Below, in pieces: positions 8,286 through 21,509 of a stretch of DNA of 64,000 nt (its first letter is position 1; each line of letters starts with the position of its first letter). The translations under genes were made by a program, and so were the position numbers. The notes beneath the pieces were generated by a model. The model saw only the letters and a list, made by a program, of their open reading frames with translations, searched no databases and was not told the origin of the DNA. This DNA comes from Arsenophonus sp. aPb (GTDB lineage: Bacteria > Pseudomonadota > Gammaproteobacteria > Enterobacterales > Enterobacteriaceae): the NCBI RefSeq assembly GCF_029873475.1, contig NZ_CP123499.1, positions 2,976,001-3,040,000 of the forward strand, read 5' to 3'.

Positions 8286-8637
8286 CAAAAAAATTAAAAA
8301 AATTGTTTTTTTGCTTATAAAGTATTCACTTTAACCATTTTTGCTGCTTTTTTCTATAGTAAATGTTTAAATACTCACCAGCACTAAATTTTTTATTTAC
8401 TATATACTCTAGTGAAAAACGACATCAAATTTTTCTCACTAATAAAACATATCGTAAATCATACAATATTATTTTATTACTAAAAATAAAAAACGGATAA
8501 ATTGTGATCAATTATTTATTTGATACAAAAAAACAGAAAAAACTCTACGCCTAAAGATATTCAATCGTTATTATGCAATCTATTTTCTATTGGTTATGAA
8601 TGATTATGACAACCTGTACACAGGTAAATGTTGACTT
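8286..8637. other. Intergenic region between the tRNA-tuf operon and coaA
   Basis: About 350 bases of very AT-rich sequence separate the divergent thrU promoter and coaA. Apart from A/T runs next to the thrU promoter and a presumed coaA promoter that I could not place with confidence, I see no gene, RNA or repeat in it. Confidence 0.5.
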
Positions 8638-9591
8638 ATGAAACAACAACAAAACTTTTCAATAACACCTTATTTAGAATTTGACCGTGAACATTGGGCA
8701 ACTTTACGTGATTCTGTTCCACTAGAGCTACTAACGGATAAAGAACTGCTGGAACTGAAGGGCATTAATGATGAAATTTCAATGGATGAAGTAAATAAAA
8801 TTTATCTTCCTATTTCAAGACTGCTTAATTTCTATATCAGTTCAAATTTAGGTAGGCAAACCATTTTAGAACAATTTTTAGGTACTAATGGTACTAAAGT
8901 ACCTTATGTCATCGGTATTGCAGGTAGTGTTGCGGTTGGTAAAAGTACCACAGCCCGCCTATTACAAACTTTATTAAGTCGCTGGCCCGAACATCGCAAA
9001 GTTGATCTTATTACAACAGATGGTTTTCTATACCCCAATCGAATTTTAAACGAACGTGGGATAATGAAAAAAAAAGGGTTTCCGCAATCCTATGATATGC
9101 ATCGTTTAGTAAAATTTGTTTCTGATATAAAATCAGGGGTTAAGCAAGTCACTGCTCCAGTATATTCGCATTTTACTTACGATATTGTTCCTGGTAAAAA
9201 GCAAGTAATTGAACAGCCAGACATTCTTATTTTGGAAGGTTTAAACGTTTTGCAAAGCGGGATGGATTATCCACATGCTCCGCATCATGTTTTCGTATCT
9301 GACTTTGTCGATTTTTCCATTTATGTTGATGCTCCGGAAAATTTATTAAAAAAATGGTATATCAGTCGATTTTTGAAATTCTGCCAAGGCGCCTTCTCTG
9401 ATCCTCACGCCTATTTTTACCATTATTCTAAATTAGAGCAAGAAGAGGCGATCAAAACGGCTAAAACAATATGGGAAGAAATTAATAAAATAAATTTGGA
9501 AGAGAATATAATACCAACCAAAGAAAGAGCCAGTTTGATCATGACTAAAGGCTCTAATCATTCCATTACAAATGTTAGATTAAGAAAATAA
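8638..9591 (+). CDS. coaA: Pantothenate kinase (type I)
   Basis: A 317-residue protein (316 in E. coli) that phosphorylates pantothenate, the first and feedback-controlled step of coenzyme A synthesis. The P loop GIAGSVAVGKST lies at about residues 98-109, and the conserved block YSHFTYDIVPG and the motif DILILEGLNVLQ follow. It is divergent from the tRNA-tuf operon and convergent with birA, as in E. coli. No frameshift or truncation is seen. Confidence 0.97.
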   Translation: MKQQQNFSITPYLEFDREHWATLRDSVPLELLTDKELLELKGINDEISMDEVNKIYLPISRLLNFYISSNLGRQTILEQFLGTNGTKVPYVIGIAGSVAVGKSTTARLLQTLLSRWPEHRKVDLITTDGFLYPNRILNERGIMKKKGFPQSYDMHRLVKFVSDIKSGVKQVTAPVYSHFTYDIVPGKKQVIEQPDILILEGLNVLQSGMDYPHAPHHVFVSDFVDFSIYVDAPENLLKKWYISRFLKFCQGAFSDPHAYFYHYSKLEQEEAIKTAKTIWEEINKINLEENIIPTKERASLIMTKGSNHSITNVRLRK

Positions 9592-9600
9592 TTTCAAATA

Positions 9601-9627
9601 TTGGGTCGATGAAAAACTTCGACTCAA
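9601..9627. terminator. Hairpin between convergent coaA and birA
   Basis: The arms TTGGGTCGA and TCGACTCAA form a nine-pair stem (one G-T pair) with a nine-base loop in the 41-base gap between the two convergent stop codons. It has no strong T tract, so it is a weak or Rho-assisted terminator at best. Confidence 0.5.
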
Positions 9628-9632
9628 TTGTT

Positions 9633-10595
9633 CTAATTATCTGGCCGTAATGAAATTTCACCACCTATATAAGAAACAATTTCACCATTTTGTTCTAACA
9701 AAATTGCGCCGTGTTCATTAATTCCTTTCACGATACCGACCTCAAGATGATCACCTATATGCAACTTTACTTTTTTATGTAAAAAATTATCCAACGCCAG
9801 CCAACGTTTAATAAAAGGAACAAGACCATATTTCTCAAATTGCACTAATTCATGGCGTAATGCCAAAATAATCTGACCAGCGATCACATTTCTTTCTATT
9901 TGAATACCAGCCTGCTCAAGATTAATCCATCCTTGATTAATATTTGTTTCATAATTGCAACTCATTGCAATATTAAGCCCTATACCAATCACAATATGCG
10001 CCGCATCGCCAGTTTTACCTATCATTTCAATTAAGATACCAGCAAGCTTTTTTTCATTAAGATAAAGATCATTAGGCCATTTAACTTTTATATTACTACC
10101 GCTCAATTTATTAAGGGTCTCGGCTATTACAATTCCCGCAACCAAACTTAGTCCCATGGCGGCGGCCGGCCCTTGGTCTAGATGCCAGTATAGTGATAAA
10201 TAAAGATTACAGCCGAAAGGAGAAGCCCAATAGCGACCACGTCGCCCTCTGCCGGCGGTTTGATATTCTGCAACACAAGCATCACCAGAACTTAATTGCT
10301 CAATGCGTTCAAGTAGATATTGATTAGTAGAATTAATCACCGGTTTAACAATTATATTTCCGCGTCTCACTAAACCATAGATACGCTCATAGTCTAATAA
10401 ATCCATTTTTCTAGTAAGTTGATAGCCCTTACCAGTTATAGTATTAACTTCAATACCCCATTCACGAAGTGTATAAATATGCTTATTAATACCAGCTCGC
10501 GTCATGCCAAGTAATTCACCTAACTGCTCACCTGAATGTATACTACCATCAGAAAGTATTGTGATAAGTTTTAAAGGAGTCGTTGCATCTTTCAT
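9633..10595 (-). CDS. birA: Biotin-protein ligase and biotin operon repressor
   Basis: A 320-residue bifunctional protein. The N-terminal winged helix (about residues 1-65, with GEQLGELLGMTRAGINKHI) is kept, so it can still bind DNA as the biotin repressor. The catalytic domain has AGRGRRGR (biotinyl-AMP loop) and KWPNDLY. It attaches biotin to BCCP of acetyl-CoA carboxylase. Its ATG overlaps the murB stop by four bases, so the two are co-translated. Confidence 0.96.
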   Translation of the reverse strand: MKDATTPLKLITILSDGSIHSGEQLGELLGMTRAGINKHIYTLREWGIEVNTITGKGYQLTRKMDLLDYERIYGLVRRGNIIVKPVINSTNQYLLERIEQLSSGDACVAEYQTAGRGRRGRYWASPFGCNLYLSLYWHLDQGPAAAMGLSLVAGIVIAETLNKLSGSNIKVKWPNDLYLNEKKLAGILIEMIGKTGDAAHIVIGIGLNIAMSCNYETNINQGWINLEQAGIQIERNVIAGQIILALRHELVQFEKYGLVPFIKRWLALDNFLHKKVKLHIGDHLEVGIVKGINEHGAILLEQNGEIVSYIGGEISLRPDN

Positions 10596-11632
10596 GAAAT
10601 AGCATCCATAGCGTTTACTTCTCCATATTTACCAATAAAACGCACTTCTGGTTCTAGTGTAATAGCAAATTTTTCTATAACTTTTTTTTGAATATAACGG
10701 GCTAAATCTACAATATCTTTTCCAGTCGCTTTATTTTTATTAATTAAAACCAATGCCTGATCGTTATGTACCGCTGCACCACCACATTGAAAACCCTTTA
10801 GATCACATTGATCAATTAGCCATCCGGCAGCAAGTTTTACTGTACCATCCGTTTGCGGATATTCTGGACATCGAGGATAACGTGCCTTTATTTGATTTGC
10901 AGCCATATTAGAAATAACGGGATTTTTAAAAAAACTACCCGCATTTCCTACTAAAAGTGGATCAGGTAACTTACTTTGCCGCATTTTACACACCGCATCA
11001 AAGATAGTTTGCGCTGTTACTGTTTGTGCGGCTAAAGAAGTCAAACCAGCATATGTTAATATTGGTTTCCATTGTTTATTAAGTTTTAAACCAACTGAAA
11101 CGATAGCAAAATTTTCACGATATTTATGCTTAAAAATACTATCTCGGTAACCAAATTGACATTCAGTGGCATCTAAACGATATTGTTTACCATTATTTAG
11201 ATTAACCACATCGACATAGTGACATACATCTTTAAATTCCATGCCATAAGCACCGATATTTTGTATAGGCGCAGCCCCTACAGAACCTGGTATTAAAGCC
11301 ATATTTTCCAATCCATAAATGCCACTTTTTATAAGCTCTTTAACCAATTGATGCCAATTATTTCCAGCGCCGACATGAATAAACCATTCCTGGGATGATT
11401 CAGTTATCACCAGTGACGTAATTCGATTTAAAATGACTAGGCCATCAAAGTCACTAATGAAGAGAACATTACTTCCACCGCCCAATAATAAAACAGGCAA
11501 CCCTTTCAATCGTGCGTTTTTCCATGACATAAGCAATTCTTCTACTGAAGTAGCTGAGTATATTGCTTTCGCCTTGGCATCAAGACTAAAAGTATTATAA
11601 TTTTTTAATTCATTATGATTATCAGAATGCAT
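10592..11632 (-). CDS. murB: UDP-N-acetylenolpyruvoylglucosamine reductase
   Basis: A 346-residue flavoprotein of type I MurB length (342 in E. coli). It reduces UDP-GlcNAc-enolpyruvate to UDP-MurNAc, the second committed step of peptidoglycan synthesis. Visible features are the FAD-binding GGGSNVL segment near residue 52, the block IPGSVGAAPIQNIGAYG near 123-139, and the serine-containing loop GNAGSFFKNP near 230, where serine is the proton donor. It directly follows the rRNA operon in transcription order, as after E. coli rrnB. Confidence 0.96.
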   Translation of the reverse strand: MHSDNHNELKNYNTFSLDAKAKAIYSATSVEELLMSWKNARLKGLPVLLLGGGSNVLFISDFDGLVILNRITSLVITESSQEWFIHVGAGNNWHQLVKELIKSGIYGLENMALIPGSVGAAPIQNIGAYGMEFKDVCHYVDVVNLNNGKQYRLDATECQFGYRDSIFKHKYRENFAIVSVGLKLNKQWKPILTYAGLTSLAAQTVTAQTIFDAVCKMRQSKLPDPLLVGNAGSFFKNPVISNMAANQIKARYPRCPEYPQTDGTVKLAAGWLIDQCDLKGFQCGGAAVHNDQALVLINKNKATGKDIVDLARYIQKKVIEKFAITLEPEVRFIGKYGEVNAMDAIS

Positions 11633-11727
11633 ATATCAAAACTCAATTCATATATATTAATTATATAGTCTATTAGTGTAGATATACAGACAATAGATAA
11701 GAGTTATAAAATCAAACAATAAAACGT

Positions 11728-11756
11728 CAAAAAGCCACCCTTAGGTGGCTTTTTTA
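11728..11756 (-). terminator. Rho-independent terminator of the rRNA operon
   Basis: Downstream of the 5S gene the minus strand forms AGCCACC/GGTGGCT with a four-base loop, followed by TTTTTG. The complementary A run on the other flank makes it potentially bidirectional. Confidence 0.88.
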
Positions 11757-11765
11757 ACATAATTA

Positions 11766-11885
11766 AAGTCTGGCAGCTCCCTACTCTCACATGGGGAGAC
11801 CCCACACTACCATCGGCGCTACGGCATTTCACTTCTGAGTTCGGCATGGGGTCAGGTGGGACCACCGCGCTATTGCCGCCAGACA
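11766..11885 (-). rRNA. rrf: 5S ribosomal RNA
   Basis: The 120-base gene is nearly identical to E. coli 5S (ends TGTCTGGCGGC and CTGCCAGAC; internal CCCACCTGACCCCATGCCG). The 5' and 3' ends pair as expected. It is the last gene of the rRNA operon. Confidence 0.97.
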
Positions 11886-12065
11886 AATTCTTTTTTCGCT
11901 ATCCTGTTTCATTACGCTGCTATCTCGGCCAGCCTTTCGCCTCATTCACATACCTCAGTATGCACCTAGCGCCAGCTCACTGCCATTCACGTAAATTCCT
12001 ACAGGAGTCAATCTCCGAACAAGCTAAAATTTTCTTCTCTCTTCTCAAAACACCTTCGGTGTTGT
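11886..12065 (-). repeat. 23S-5S spacer, enlarged by a hairpin-containing insert
   Basis: The spacer is about 180 bases, roughly twice the E. coli length as I recall it. The ends look like the normal processing stem (ACACCGAAGGTGTTTTGAG on the 23S side). The extra middle part, about 11907-11985, centres on the hairpin CATAC-CTCA-GTATG (11949-11962) with partly complementary GC-richer flanks. It resembles a small palindromic intergenic element. No tRNA is present. Confidence 0.55.
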
Positions 12066-15168
<3,103 letters not shown>

Positions 15169-15226
15169 TCACAACCCGAAGATGTCTTTATTTCACTATC
15201 ATTCTGATAGGTTATGGCTGCGCGTG

Positions 15227-15312
15227 CAGCAATTCTTTGTTGGGCAGTGCTCGCAATGCTCACGTACTTTTGTACGCTGCGCTTGCTGCGCGCTGGCCGC
15301 CTCGAATTCCTG
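15227..15312 (-). repeat. Large imperfect palindrome in the 16S-23S spacer
   Basis: The stretch between tRNA-Glu and 23S is about 393 bases, long for a spacer of this type. It contains an 86-base imperfect inverted repeat centred on GTAC-TTTT-GTAC (15264-15275), with outer arms CAGCAATTC and GAATTCCTG. It is much richer in GC than the flanking spacer, which suggests an inserted palindromic element. The rest of the spacer holds a boxA and a processing stem. Confidence 0.55.
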
Positions 15313-15430
15313 ACTGCTCGCTCATAATGCCTGCCTTCCTGACAGCGAATACACTTCACGTTGGAGTTTGAGAGTTCTCCACATTATTTTTCTCAATAAT
15401 GTGTGTTTCAATTTTCAGCTTGTTCCAGAT

Positions 15431-15441
15431 TGTTAAAGAGC
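15431..15441 (-). promoter_or_regulatory. boxA antitermination site in the 16S-23S spacer
   Basis: The minus strand reads GCTCTTTAACA, the enterobacterial boxA bound by NusB-S10. It lies between tRNA-Glu and 23S, as in E. coli rRNA operons, and keeps RNA polymerase antiterminated into 23S. Confidence 0.8.
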
Positions 15442-15561
15442 ATAATTGTTAAACCAACTCGTTGAATTGGCTTAATCATTATTGAGTAAAGTCCATAGCA
15501 AGCCAGCATGAGCTTCACAACACACCAAAATATTGATGTGCGGCCTTTCTAATCACCGAAG

Positions 15562-15637
15562 TGGCGTCCCCTAGGGGATTCGAACCCCTGTTACCGCCGT
15601 GAAAGAGCGATGTCCTAGGCCTCTAGACGAAGGGGAC
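15562..15637 (-). tRNA. gltT: tRNA-Glu (anticodon TTC), rRNA spacer tRNA
   Basis: A 76-base cloverleaf with acceptor stem GTCCCCT/AGGGGAC, anticodon loop CTTTCAC and encoded CCA. It lies 87 bases after 16S. In E. coli, rrnB and rrnE both carry tRNA-Glu here, so the tRNA does not tell which ancestral operon this one derives from. The symbol follows rrnB by analogy. Confidence 0.96.
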
Positions 15638-15724
15638 TTCAAGGTCTTCAGTCAATCTTAGATTGGCTTTACTCTCGATTTCATCAGACAATCTGTGTGA
15701 ACACTCACATTCCATCTATCTCGG

Positions 15725-17265
<1,541 letters not shown>

Positions 17266-17473
17266 AAAGTTTGATGCTCAAAGAATGTTTTACTGGCCGT
17301 AACGCTTTTTTTTGCTACTTTGTCGACATTTTACTGCCTTCGCCGTTGCCCAAAATAACGTTACTGCTTATTAGTTCATATATGAATTAACTGTTTTGTC
17401 ACTCTTCAAGACTTAATCTTCAAATAGTTTTTGATGATGTCTTGCGAGTGCCCACACAGATTGTCTGATTAAT

Positions 17474-17484
17474 TGTTAAAGAGC
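17474..17484 (-). promoter_or_regulatory. boxA antitermination site in the rRNA leader
   Basis: The minus strand reads GCTCTTTAACA, followed by ATTAATCAGACAATCTGTGT as in the E. coli leader. It lies between promoter P2 and 16S and is expected to load the NusB-S10 antitermination complex. Confidence 0.85.
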
Positions 17485-17510
17485 GTGCGACCCGAGTCGC
17501 GAGGTGGCGT

Positions 17511-17538
17511 ATATTACGCTTTTCACCTGTAAAGTCAA
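17511..17538 (-). promoter_or_regulatory. rRNA operon promoter P2
   Basis: On the minus strand TTGACT (-35, 17533-17538) and TAATAT (-10, 17511-17516) are spaced by 16 bases, as in E. coli rrn P2. The promoter lies about 250 bases upstream of 16S. Confidence 0.8.
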
Positions 17539-17620
17539 GTAGTTATTTCTACTTTTCTTTACCCTGCGTCGCTAAAATCCACTTCAACTGATTGGTTCTA
17601 TACTGACTCAGTGGGGGCGC

Positions 17621-17648
17621 ATTATAGGGAGTTTTATGCGGCTGGCAA
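17621..17648 (-). promoter_or_regulatory. rRNA operon promoter P1
   Basis: On the minus strand TTGCCA (-35, 17643-17648) and TATAAT (-10, 17621-17626) are spaced by 16 bases and followed by GCGCC, matching the E. coli rrn P1 core CTCCCTATAATGCGCC. An AT-rich stretch with A and T tracts upstream (17650-17700) is a plausible UP element. Stringent control is expected from the discriminator. Confidence 0.88.
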
Positions 17649-17907
17649 GTTTATTTTGCATAATTTTGTTTATTTGATTAATTAAACAGCAAAGCGTTAT
17701 ATTATACCGAATTATTAACAGAGTTATCCACAAAAATAAAATGATAAAAAATTTAGCGAAATACGCAAACGTTTGCGTTACAATTGCGTTTGCGACAAAA
17801 AATATTTAATTAAAAACCGTTATTCTCGAATATGATTTGTAATTGCAAATAGCCATAAAATTTAATCAATGTGTTAAAACATTTTATTATTCCAAGGGAT
17901 ATATTTC
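17649..17907. other. Divergent control region between the rRNA operon and purH
   Basis: The region holds the AT-rich upstream part of rrn P1, one exact DnaA-box sequence (TTATCCACA, 17724-17732), the PurR operator, and the purH leader ending in an AAGGGA ribosome binding site. I see no small gene. The DnaA box is about what chance allows in a window of this size. Confidence 0.55.
17763..17778 (+). promoter_or_regulatory. PurR operator of purHD
   Basis: ACGCAAACGTTTGCGT is a perfect 16-base palindrome identical to the PurR operator consensus. It lies 130-145 bases upstream of purH, with possible -10 hexamers just after it (TACAAT at 17779-17784). It implies repression of purHD by PurR with hypoxanthine or guanine. 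Confidence 0.88.
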
Positions 17908-19497
17908 ATGCCACAACTCCACCCTATTCAGCGTGCTCTACTGAGTGTTTCTGACAAAGAAGGTATTGTTGAATTTGCCAAAGCTCTATCTGAACGTAAG
18001 GTTGAACTTATCTCTACTGGCGGTACAGCTAAATTATTGCTAGCGGCCGGGTTAACAGTTATAGAGGTTTCGGATTATACAGGATGGCCAGAAATGATGG
18101 CTGGCCGCGTCAAGACACTTCACCCAAAAGTACATGGCGGTATTCTCGGTCGGCGCGGGCAAGATGATGAAATAATGCAACAGCATCATATTACGCCAAT
18201 TGATATGGTTGTTGTTAATCTTTACCCTTTTGCTGAAACGGTTGCAAAGCCAGATTGTACGCTGGAAAATGCCATTGAGAACATTGATATTGGTGGGCCA
18301 ACCATGATCCGTTCGGCCGCCAAAAATCATAAAGATGTCGCTATTGTGGTTAATAGTCAGGATTATTCCAAGATCATCGAAGAGATGGATAATCATCAAA
18401 ATTCGCTAACTGACATGTTTCGCTTTGACTTGGCAGTTAAAGCTTTTGAACATACCGCAGCTTATGATGGAATGATTGCTAACTATTTTGGTAAGTTAGT
18501 GCCTTCTTATTATGGCGAGCTCAACCAGCCTTCAGGTAAATTTCCTCGTACATTAAACCTGAATTTTATTAAGCAGCAGGATATGCGTTACGGCGAAAAT
18601 AGTCATCAAGCTGCTGCTTTTTATATCGAAGAAAATAGAGTCGAAGCCTCTGTCTCTACAGCAAGACAGCTACAAGGTAAGTCGCTTTCTTATAATAATA
18701 TTGCTGACACTGATGCAGCCTTGGAGTGCGTAAAAAGTTTTTCCAAACCTGCATGTGTCATTGTCAAACACGCTAATCCTTGCGGCGTTGCAATCAGTAA
18801 CGATATCTGTACCGCTTATGATCATGCTTTCAAAACTGATCCAACCTCAGCATTTGGTGGTATTATTGCATTTAATCGTGAATTAGATGCAAATACGGCT
18901 AAAACAATTATTGAGCGCCAATTTGTTGAAGTCATTATTGCCCCCGCTGTCAATGAAGATGCCCTAGCAATACTTGCAAGTAAACCGAATGTGCGTGTTC
19001 TGGCATGTGGCCAATGGCATTTTGCAGTTGCGAGTTTAGATTTCAAACGCGTAAATGGCGGTTTATTAGTGCAAGATCGCGATCTAGGCTTAATTACCAA
19101 AGCTGATTTGCGTGTTGTTTCTAAGCGTCAGCCAAGCGAACAAGAGATAGAAAATGCGCTGTTTTGTTGGCAAGTGGCCAAATTTGTAAAATCCAATGCT
19201 ATTGTTTATGCCAAAAATAATATGACAATCGGTATTGGCGCTGGACAAATGAGCCGTGTTTATTCAGCAAAAATCGCAGCATTAAAAGCACAGGATGAAA
19301 GTTTGGAACTTGTCGGATGTGCAATGGCATCTGATGCTTTCTTTCCATTCCGAGATGGTATTGATGCTGCCGCAGCAGCTGGCATAACCTGTGTTATCCA
19401 ACCAGGTGGTTCAATTCGTGACGATGAAATCATAGCTGCAGCTAATGAACATGATATGGCGATGATTTTTACTGATATGCGCCATTTCCGCCACTAA
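17908..19497 (+). CDS. purH: Bifunctional AICAR transformylase / IMP cyclohydrolase
   Basis: A 529-residue protein of E. coli length that performs the last two steps of IMP synthesis. The N-terminal IMP cyclohydrolase domain (residues 1-200) contains LISTGGTAKLL, VKTLHPKVHGGIL and NIDIGGPTMIRSAAKNH. The C-terminal transformylase domain has the conserved KHANPCGVA and SDAFFPFRDGID. The ATG follows a clear AAGGGA. It forms an operon with purD, 16 bases downstream, under a PurR operator. Confidence 0.97.
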   Translation: MPQLHPIQRALLSVSDKEGIVEFAKALSERKVELISTGGTAKLLLAAGLTVIEVSDYTGWPEMMAGRVKTLHPKVHGGILGRRGQDDEIMQQHHITPIDMVVVNLYPFAETVAKPDCTLENAIENIDIGGPTMIRSAAKNHKDVAIVVNSQDYSKIIEEMDNHQNSLTDMFRFDLAVKAFEHTAAYDGMIANYFGKLVPSYYGELNQPSGKFPRTLNLNFIKQQDMRYGENSHQAAAFYIEENRVEASVSTARQLQGKSLSYNNIADTDAALECVKSFSKPACVIVKHANPCGVAISNDICTAYDHAFKTDPTSAFGGIIAFNRELDANTAKTIIERQFVEVIIAPAVNEDALAILASKPNVRVLACGQWHFAVASLDFKRVNGGLLVQDRDLGLITKADLRVVSKRQPSEQEIENALFCWQVAKFVKSNAIVYAKNNMTIGIGAGQMSRVYSAKIAALKAQDESLELVGCAMASDAFFPFRDGIDAAAAAGITCVIQPGGSIRDDEIIAAANEHDMAMIFTDMRHFRH

Positions 19498-19513
19498 TCT
19501 AGAGAGTAATAGC

Positions 19514-20797
19514 ATGAATATTTTAATTATTGGCAATGGTGGTCGTGAGCATGCTTTAGCATGGAAAGCAGCACAATCACCTCTTGCTGACAAGGTTTAT
19601 GTTGCACCCGGTAATGCCGGTACTGCATTAGAAAAAAAACTAACCAATATTAATATTGCAGTAACCGATATTGCAGGATTAGTCGATTTTGCCAAAAATA
19701 ATAATATTGGTTTAACCATCGTTGGACCAGAAATCTCCTTAATCCTCGGTGTAGTTGATGCTTTTCAAGATGCCGGTTTAACGATCTTTGGTCCTAGTCA
19801 AAATGCAGCACAGTTAGAAGGCTCTAAAGCTTTTACGAAAGATTTTCTTACTCGTCATCATATTCCAACCGCCACTTATCAGAACTTTACCGAAATTGAA
19901 CCCGCTCTCGCCTACTTAGACAAAATGGGCACCCCAATTGTTATTAAAGCGGATGGGCTAGCCGCAGGTAAAGGCGTCGTTGTTGCTATGACCTTAGAAG
20001 AAGCAAAAAATGCTGTTCTAGACATGCTTGCCGGTAACACCTTTGGCCAGGCGGGTCATCGTATTGTTATTGAAGAGTTTCTTGACGGCGAAGAAGCTAG
20101 TTTTATCGTAATGGTTGATGGTGAAAATGTCATTCCCATGGCAACAAGTCAAGATCATAAGCGTGTTGGCAATAATGATAGCGGGCCAAATACGGGTGGC
20201 ATGGGCGCATATTCTCCTGCTCCAGTTGTCACAGACATTATTCATCAACGTGTAATGGATCAAATTATTTATCCTACAGTACAAGGTATGACGCTTGAAG
20301 GGCGGCGATATCAAGGTTTTCTATATGCAGGATTAATGATAGATAAACTGGGAAACCCGAAAGTTATTGAGTTTAATTGTCGATTTGGTGATCCCGAAAC
20401 CCAACCTATTATGATGCGTTTACAATCCGATCTGGTAGCACTTTGTCTGGCCGGCGCAAAAGGAGAGTTAGCGGGTAAAATATCATCTTGGGATGAACGC
20501 CCTGCCTTAGGTATTGTCATGGCTGCTAAAGGTTATCCAGCTAATTATCGGAAAGGTGATATTATTCACGGAATTACTGATAAACCATCAGAATCATGCA
20601 AAATTTTTCACGCCGGGACAGAGTTAAAACAAAACCAGGTTATCACTGCCGGTGGCCGTGTACTTTGTGTTACCGCACTTGGCAATACAATTCTTGATGC
20701 ACAAAAAACTGCTTATCAGCAAGCAGAAAAAATATCTTGGACGGGTTGTTTCTATCGGGATGATATCGGTTATCGTGCACTGGCTCGTTTAAAATAA
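19514..20797 (+). CDS. purD: Phosphoribosylamine-glycine ligase (GAR synthetase)
   Basis: A 427-residue ATP-grasp enzyme that joins glycine to phosphoribosylamine in purine synthesis. It has NGGREHALAWK at the N-terminus, KADGLAAGKGVVVA in the ATP-grasp region (about 146-159) and EFNCRFGDPETQ near 286-297, all conserved in PurD. It is the second gene of the purHD operon. Its stop codon is only five bases from that of convergent yjaH. Confidence 0.97.
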   Translation: MNILIIGNGGREHALAWKAAQSPLADKVYVAPGNAGTALEKKLTNINIAVTDIAGLVDFAKNNNIGLTIVGPEISLILGVVDAFQDAGLTIFGPSQNAAQLEGSKAFTKDFLTRHHIPTATYQNFTEIEPALAYLDKMGTPIVIKADGLAAGKGVVVAMTLEEAKNAVLDMLAGNTFGQAGHRIVIEEFLDGEEASFIVMVDGENVIPMATSQDHKRVGNNDSGPNTGGMGAYSPAPVVTDIIHQRVMDQIIYPTVQGMTLEGRRYQGFLYAGLMIDKLGNPKVIEFNCRFGDPETQPIMMRLQSDLVALCLAGAKGELAGKISSWDERPALGIVMAAKGYPANYRKGDIIHGITDKPSESCKIFHAGTELKQNQVITAGGRVLCVTALGNTILDAQKTAYQQAEKISWTGCFYRDDIGYRALARLK

Positions 20798-20802
20798 AAC
20801 CT

Positions 20803-21504
20803 TTAAAGTTTGTCTTTTGTTGGTGCCCACAGACAGAAATTCTCATTGGCAACGAGCAATAACTCGTTGCCTTCTGGCGCTTCTAACCAAGCAATAGCTA
20901 AGTCACCTGAACTCGTCTTCGCTCTTTGCAGCAACCGATTTTCAGCCTGAGCAGTAAACGATACATCACGTTTTTCACCGCTACAAGTTATAATTTGTCC
21001 TTTACGCCAATACCCTTGGTAGAGATGAACATTACCAGCAATAAGCGTGGTGCTGAGCTCAATTAAACGGTCTGATTCAAAGCGCCAGCGAACTATATCA
21101 TCCTCAGTTAGAGAAACTTTGTTATCATTTACTTTGCGCTGCATAAAAATAACATGGTCATTTTGATCAAATCTTAGCTGCTGTTGTTCTTTATTTTTAT
21201 AGTCAAAAGATTGATGTCGAATTTGCCAAAGTTTACCTTGACGATATTCAAAAAAAGTAATGGTCGTATTTTTTCCTTGGTAAGGACTATATACAGCAAC
21301 GATTACTTGCGGGTTACTGTTTTGATCATTTAAGCGCCATAGCCGAACAACGCCGGCGTCGGAGATAAATCCACTAGCGCTAAATTCGGGGATTTTGGAT
21401 TGACTGGTGCAAGCGCCAAGTAGTGAAATAGCGCCAAGTAAAATGAGAATACGCCCAATCAATAAAAGGGGTTTAATACCCCCTCTGAATATCTTATTTG
21501 GCAA
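20803..21504 (-). CDS. yjaH: YjaH-like DUF1481 lipoprotein
   Basis: A 233-residue protein of unknown function. The N-terminus has a hydrophobic stretch (about residues 12-30) followed by the lipobox LLGAC with Cys32, so it is probably an exported lipoprotein. The position directly after hupA and before purD matches E. coli yjaH. The frame opens with TTG five bases from the hupA stop and without a convincing ribosome binding site, so the start is uncertain. No catalytic motif is visible. Confidence 0.75.
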   Translation of the reverse strand: MPNKIFRGGIKPLLLIGRILILLGAISLLGACTSQSKIPEFSASGFISDAGVVRLWRLNDQNSNPQVIVAVYSPYQGKNTTITFFEYRQGKLWQIRHQSFDYKNKEQQQLRFDQNDHVIFMQRKVNDNKVSLTEDDIVRWRFESDRLIELSTTLIAGNVHLYQGYWRKGQIITCSGEKRDVSFTAQAENRLLQRAKTSSGDLAIAWLEAPEGNELLLVANENFCLWAPTKDKL

Positions 21505-21509
21505 CTGAA

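Noticed and set aside
17724..17732. Perfect DnaA box TTATCCACA upstream of purH
   Set aside because: A single nine-base match is about what chance gives in 64 kb on two strands, and there is no cluster of boxes or unwinding element to suggest an origin.
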